A stretch of 7,807 nt of DNA from contig DBBB01000117.1 of the NCBI GenBank assembly GCA_002291985.1, forward strand, positions 1 through 7,807. The letters run 5' to 3'. A model generated the notes under the pieces. The model was not told the origin of the DNA. It searched no databases and saw only the letters and a list, made by a program, of their open reading frames with translations. A program made the translations under genes and the position numbers. The stretch comes from Firmicutes bacterium UBA995 (GTDB taxonomy: Bacteria; Bacillota; Sulfobacillia; UBA995). Below, piece after piece: positions 5,693 through 7,807 of the stretch (position 1 is the stretch's first letter; every line of letters starts with the position of its first letter).

Positions 5693-6414
5693 TCTGTCAG
5701 CTCCAGGAAGATCTTTTCCAGGGACTCCTTGTCGTTGCGGGCCTGATCGCGAAGTTCATCCATGGTGCCAAGGGCGATGAGCTTGCCCTTGTGAATGATG
5801 CCGAGCCGGTCGCACAGTCTCTCCGCCACGTCCAGGATGTGCGTGGAGAAGAAGACCGTCCGGCCGTGCGAGCACCGGTCGCGGAGGATCTCTTTGAAGT
5901 GGTGGGCCGACCTGGGGTCCAGCCCCACCATCGGCTCGTCCACGATGAAGATCATCGGGTCGTGCAGCAGCGCTCCCACCAGGACGATCTTGTGCCTCAT
6001 CCCGTGAGAGTAGCTCTTGATGGGGTCGGACACGACTCGCGTGAGGGCGAACAACTCCAGCAGGTGGAGGATTCTCTGCTCGCGTTCCGTGGCCCTCACC
6101 CGGTACACGTCGCCCATGAAGTTGAGGTACTCGATGCCTGTCAAGTTCTGGTAGATATCCGGATTGTCCGGGACGTAACTGATGCGCCGCTTCACTTCCA
6201 GCGGAGAGCTGGCCAGATCGTACCCGGCCATGCTTATGCTCCCCCGATCCGGCCGGAGCAGCCCCACCATCATCTTGATGGTGGTGGTCTTGCCGGCCCC
6301 GTTGGGCCCGAGAAAGCCGAAAATCTCCCCCGCCCTCACCGATAGATCCAGGGCGTCGACGGCCTTGACTTGCCCCCGATTATAGGTCTTGGTCAGCCCG
6401 CTCAACTCGATCAA
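5689..6414 (-). CDS. ABC transporter ATP-binding protein
   Basis: A 241-residue nucleotide-binding subunit with all core motifs: Walker A GPNGAGKT (36-43), signature YSHGMRHK (135-142) in place of LSGGQ, Walker B IFIVDEP (155-161), D-loop GLDP (164-167) and switch His in FFSTH (192). The Q-loop position reads VPDNP (81-85), with acidic Asp where many ABC ATPases have Gln; similar substitutions occur in ABC-2 exporter ATPases. The start is TTG at 6414, giving the usual MIELSGLTKTY opening, with a GGGGGG run about 8 nt upstream and GGAAG adjacent. It overlaps the permease gene by 4 bp and follows the RHH gene after 51 bp in which I see neither promoter nor terminator. It drives the permease by ATP hydrolysis at the inner membrane face. 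Confidence 0.95.
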   Translation of the reverse strand: MIELSGLTKTYNRGQVKAVDALDLSVRAGEIFGFLGPNGAGKTTTIKMMVGLLRPDRGSISMAGYDLASSPLEVKRRISYVPDNPDIYQNLTGIEYLNFMGDVYRVRATEREQRILHLLELFALTRVVSDPIKSYSHGMRHKIVLVGALLHDPMIFIVDEPMVGLDPRSAHHFKEILRDRCSHGRTVFFSTHILDVAERLCDRLGIIHKGKLIALGTMDELRDQARNDKESLEKIFLELTE

Positions 6415-6465
6415 CTTCCTATCCCCCCATAGCGCAAGTCGCCGGCGTGTGCCCCGCTCTGCCTG

Positions 6466-6684
6466 CTAACGGTCCCGTGCCGGGCTTGCCTCGCCTGCGG
6501 GATGCTCCATCTTCTTTCTTCTCTGTCTGACGCAATCGGTCAGCAGGTACTCGATTTGCCCGTTGATGGAACGGAAATCATCCCGCGCCCATGCCACCAA
6601 TTCGCGCCACAGGGCGGGTGATAGCCGCAGCGCCAACTGCTTCCTCCCGTCATCCCGGTGCGTCACGTCAGGACGCTCGCTCAC
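6466..6684 (-). CDS. Arc-type ribbon-helix-helix DNA-binding protein
   Basis: A 72-residue protein starting at GTG 6684, 3 nt after the SPFH stop (TGATTTGTG). RKQLALRLS (14-22) is the beta strand that would enter the DNA major groove, PALWRELVAWARDDF (23-37) is helix A, and SINGQIEYLLTDCVRQRRK (39-57) is helix B with the N-G-Q-I turn typical of Arc/CopG-like proteins. The last 15 residues are probably flexible. No Shine-Dalgarno precedes the GTG, so translation likely depends on ribosomes finishing the SPFH gene. Known: small Arc-family genes often accompany SPFH genes of this kind in Firmicutes (from memory). Inferred: a repressor of its own operon through the ATATCA half-sites at 7727-7760. 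Confidence 0.85.
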   Translation of the reverse strand: MSERPDVTHRDDGRKQLALRLSPALWRELVAWARDDFRSINGQIEYLLTDCVRQRRKKMEHPAGEASPARDR

Positions 6685-6687
6685 AAA

Positions 6688-7698
6688 TCAATACAGCGTT
6701 CCGCTGTTGACCACGGGCTGGACGTCGCGGCTCCCGCACAGCACTACCAGGAGATTGCTGACCATCGTCGCCTTGCGCTCCTCGTCGAGTTTGACGATGT
6801 CGTTCTCGTTGAGCTTGTCCAGCGCCATCTCCACCATGCCTACCGCGCCCTCCACGATCAACAGCCTTGCGTCGATGATGGCCGCAGCCTGTTGCCGCTG
6901 GAGCATGGCGGCCGCAATCTCCGGGGCATAGGACAGGTGGGTGATGCGAGCCTCGAGGATCTCGATTCCGGCGACTTCTACCTTGTCCTGGAGTTCCTCG
7001 CGGAGCTTGTCTGCTACCTCCTGGCTACTGCCGCGCAGGGACATCTCACTATCGTCGCCGGGGGTGTCATAAGGGTAATTGCGGACGTTATTACGCAGGG
7101 CGGCATCACACTGGATGGACAGGAACTCCTTGTAGTCTTCGACACTGAAGAGCGCCTTGGCGGTATTGACTACCTTCCAGATGACCACGACGCCGATGAT
7201 CACGGGATTGCCGAGCTTGTCGTTGACTTTCTGCTGGTCGTTGTTCAGGGTTTCCGCCTTGAGCGATATGGCCATGCGGCGGGGGGCCCCGACGGCGAAA
7301 CGACCCGTGACCGTTGGCTGGACGGGGACAGGAGCGGCGACAAAGGGGTTGACCGGACTGACGAAGGGATGGACGAAGAAGAAACCTTCGGACCTCAGCG
7401 TGCCGTAGTACTTGCCGAACAGGGTCAGCACCAGCGCTTCGTTGGGCCGTACTACCTTCAGACCGACGAAGATGATTGGCCCGATGAGGCCCAGGTATAG
7501 CAGCAGTCCAACCACGACCGTCACCGTGGCCACGGTGAATCCTTCGGCAGGGATGAGCCTGATGAGCGCGTATCCCAGGCCGACGGCTGCTCCAATCATC
7601 AGCGCGAGGTTGAGGACCAGGACGGTCATTCCGGGTAAAGCAGGGGCGTCGATCTCAGCCTGGGGCGGCGTCCTTGGGCGACCGGCTCTCTCCGGCAT
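6688..7698 (-). CDS. SPFH/Band 7 domain membrane protein
   Basis: A 336-residue protein. ATG 7698 is preceded by a perfect AAGGAGG at 10 nt; a closer ATG touching the Shine-Dalgarno is out of frame. After a Pro-rich N terminus come two hydrophobic helices (about 24-48 and 55-79). The SPFH domain then starts at VVRPNEALVLTLFGKYYGT (82-100), continues through HPFVSPVN and NPVIIGVVVIWKV (164-176), and ends around a helical heptad-like region with YAPEIAAAMLQRQQ (257-270). The C terminus is short and ends in Tyr. Members oligomerise as rings or cages at the membrane and organise partners or proteases. The usual bacterial partner NfeD is absent; an RHH protein and an ABC transporter follow instead. 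A role in envelope stress or transporter organisation is inferred. It is the first gene of block 1. Confidence 0.93.
   Translation of the reverse strand: MPERAGRPRTPPQAEIDAPALPGMTVLVLNLALMIGAAVGLGYALIRLIPAEGFTVATVTVVVGLLLYLGLIGPIIFVGLKVVRPNEALVLTLFGKYYGTLRSEGFFFVHPFVSPVNPFVAAPVPVQPTVTGRFAVGAPRRMAISLKAETLNNDQQKVNDKLGNPVIIGVVVIWKVVNTAKALFSVEDYKEFLSIQCDAALRNNVRNYPYDTPGDDSEMSLRGSSQEVADKLREELQDKVEVAGIEILEARITHLSYAPEIAAAMLQRQQAAAIIDARLLIVEGAVGMVEMALDKLNENDIVKLDEERKATMVSNLLVVLCGSRDVQPVVNSGTLY
6693..6707 (-). repeat. Perfect 6-bp hairpin at the SPFH/RHH gene junction
   Basis: ACAGCG-N3-CGCTGT lies in the last codons of the SPFH gene, ending 9 bases before the GTG of the RHH gene. In mRNA it would be a compact stem-loop where a Shine-Dalgarno would be expected. 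It may help couple or restrict translation of the RHH gene, or be incidental coding sequence. Confidence 0.35.
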
Positions 7699-7708
7699 GC
7701 TCGGGCAT

Positions 7709-7715
7709 CCTCCTT
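7709..7715 (-). promoter_or_regulatory. Consensus ribosome binding site of the SPFH gene
   Basis: AAGGAGG, fully complementary to the 16S rRNA tail, sits 10 nt before ATG 7698. It distinguishes this start from an out-of-frame ATG that touches the motif. Confidence 0.8.
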
Positions 7716-7726
7716 GTGATCCAGGC

Positions 7727-7760
7727 GTATATCACTACGATATCATTATGAATGATATAC
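7727..7760. promoter_or_regulatory. Candidate operator: three ATATCA half-sites over the SPFH promoter
   Basis: ATATCA occurs at 7729-7734 and 7740-7745 (plus strand, 11 bp apart) and inverted at 7753-7758. The second and third form a perfect dyad, ATATCATT-atg-AATGATAT (7740-7758). The first and third form an outer dyad, GTATATCA...TGATATAC. The array covers the -10 box and predicted start site, as a repressor site would. Tandem half-sites about one helical turn apart are characteristic of Arc/MetJ-type RHH proteins, and one is encoded in this operon. Confidence 0.6.
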
Positions 7761-7781
7761 CGGCATGACGTTGGATGTCAA
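7752..7781 (-). promoter_or_regulatory. Promoter of the SPFH-RHH-ABC operon
   Basis: On the minus strand a perfect -35 TTGACA (7776-7781) and a -10 TATCAT (7752-7757, one mismatch) are 18 bp apart. An overlapping TATATC with 16-bp spacing is a weaker alternative -10. Transcription would start near 7745, giving a leader of about 47 nt. Upstream of 7781 only 26 bases are visible, and I see no gene in them. Confidence 0.7.
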
Positions 7782-7807
7782 GCTCCTGGTGAGCAGGTGT
7801 GAACGGA

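Noticed and set aside
7782..7807. Possible start of a divergent gene on the plus strand at the right edge
   Set aside because: Only 26 bases are visible, with a small GCTC/GAGC dyad and no start codon with a ribosome binding site that could be supported.
1..7807. CRISPR array, tRNA, rRNA, insertion sequence or phage attachment site
   Set aside because: No regularly spaced repeats, tRNA-like cloverleaf, transposase motifs or flanking duplications were seen on either strand.

Overview
The window is GC-rich bacterial DNA. All nine genes I can support lie on the minus strand, in two tandem blocks. Strong Shine-Dalgarno sequences (one is a perfect AAGGAGG), consensus-like housekeeping promoters, frequent TTG and GTG starts (four of nine genes) and the gene families point to a high-GC, probably anaerobic or thermophilic member of the Firmicutes/Bacillota. 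That assignment is an inference from style; no phylogenetic marker gene is present.

Block 1, read right to left from about 7.8 kb to 4.0 kb, is a membrane block. It encodes an SPFH/Band 7 protein with two N-terminal membrane helices, a 72-residue ribbon-helix-helix (RHH) DNA-binding protein starting 3 nt after the SPFH stop, a TTG-started ABC ATPase, and a 558-residue multi-spanning ABC permease overlapping the ATPase by ATGA. The block begins at a TTGACA-N18-TATCAT promoter. Its -10 and start site are covered by three ATATCA half-sites, two of them exactly 11 bp apart, which is spacing expected of an Arc/MetJ-type RHH protein. Autoregulation by the RHH protein is therefore a testable idea.

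Block 2, from about 3.97 kb to the left edge, looks like an uncharacterised cobalamin/PLP metabolic operon. A near-consensus promoter (TTGACT-N17-TATTAT) leads into a leader of roughly 77 nt with three dyads. The genes then follow almost without gaps: a DUF6917-like protein, a fold-type I PLP enzyme, a regulator with an NrpR-like winged helix plus an FCD domain, a 76-residue protein, and a cobalamin-binding protein cut by the window edge. The last two junctions are TTGA and GTGA overlaps.

The cobalamin protein has a Rossmann B12 domain resembling those of lysine 5,6-aminomutase and ornithine 4,5-aminomutase, but at its N terminus. It is followed by sequence resembling the start of the aminomutase PLP/TIM-barrel subunit. 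This order is the reverse of ornithine aminomutase. The lysine that holds PLP in the known enzymes (11 residues after the cobalt-ligating His) is a Leu here. The most plausible reading is an inducible pathway for an amino compound that uses an unusual class III-like adenosylcobalamin mutase with a dedicated PLP enzyme. The substrate cannot be read from the sequence.

No RNA genes, insertion sequences, CRISPR arrays or attachment sites were seen. No gene-free stretch exceeds 300 bases; the largest gap is 157 bp (3859-4015).
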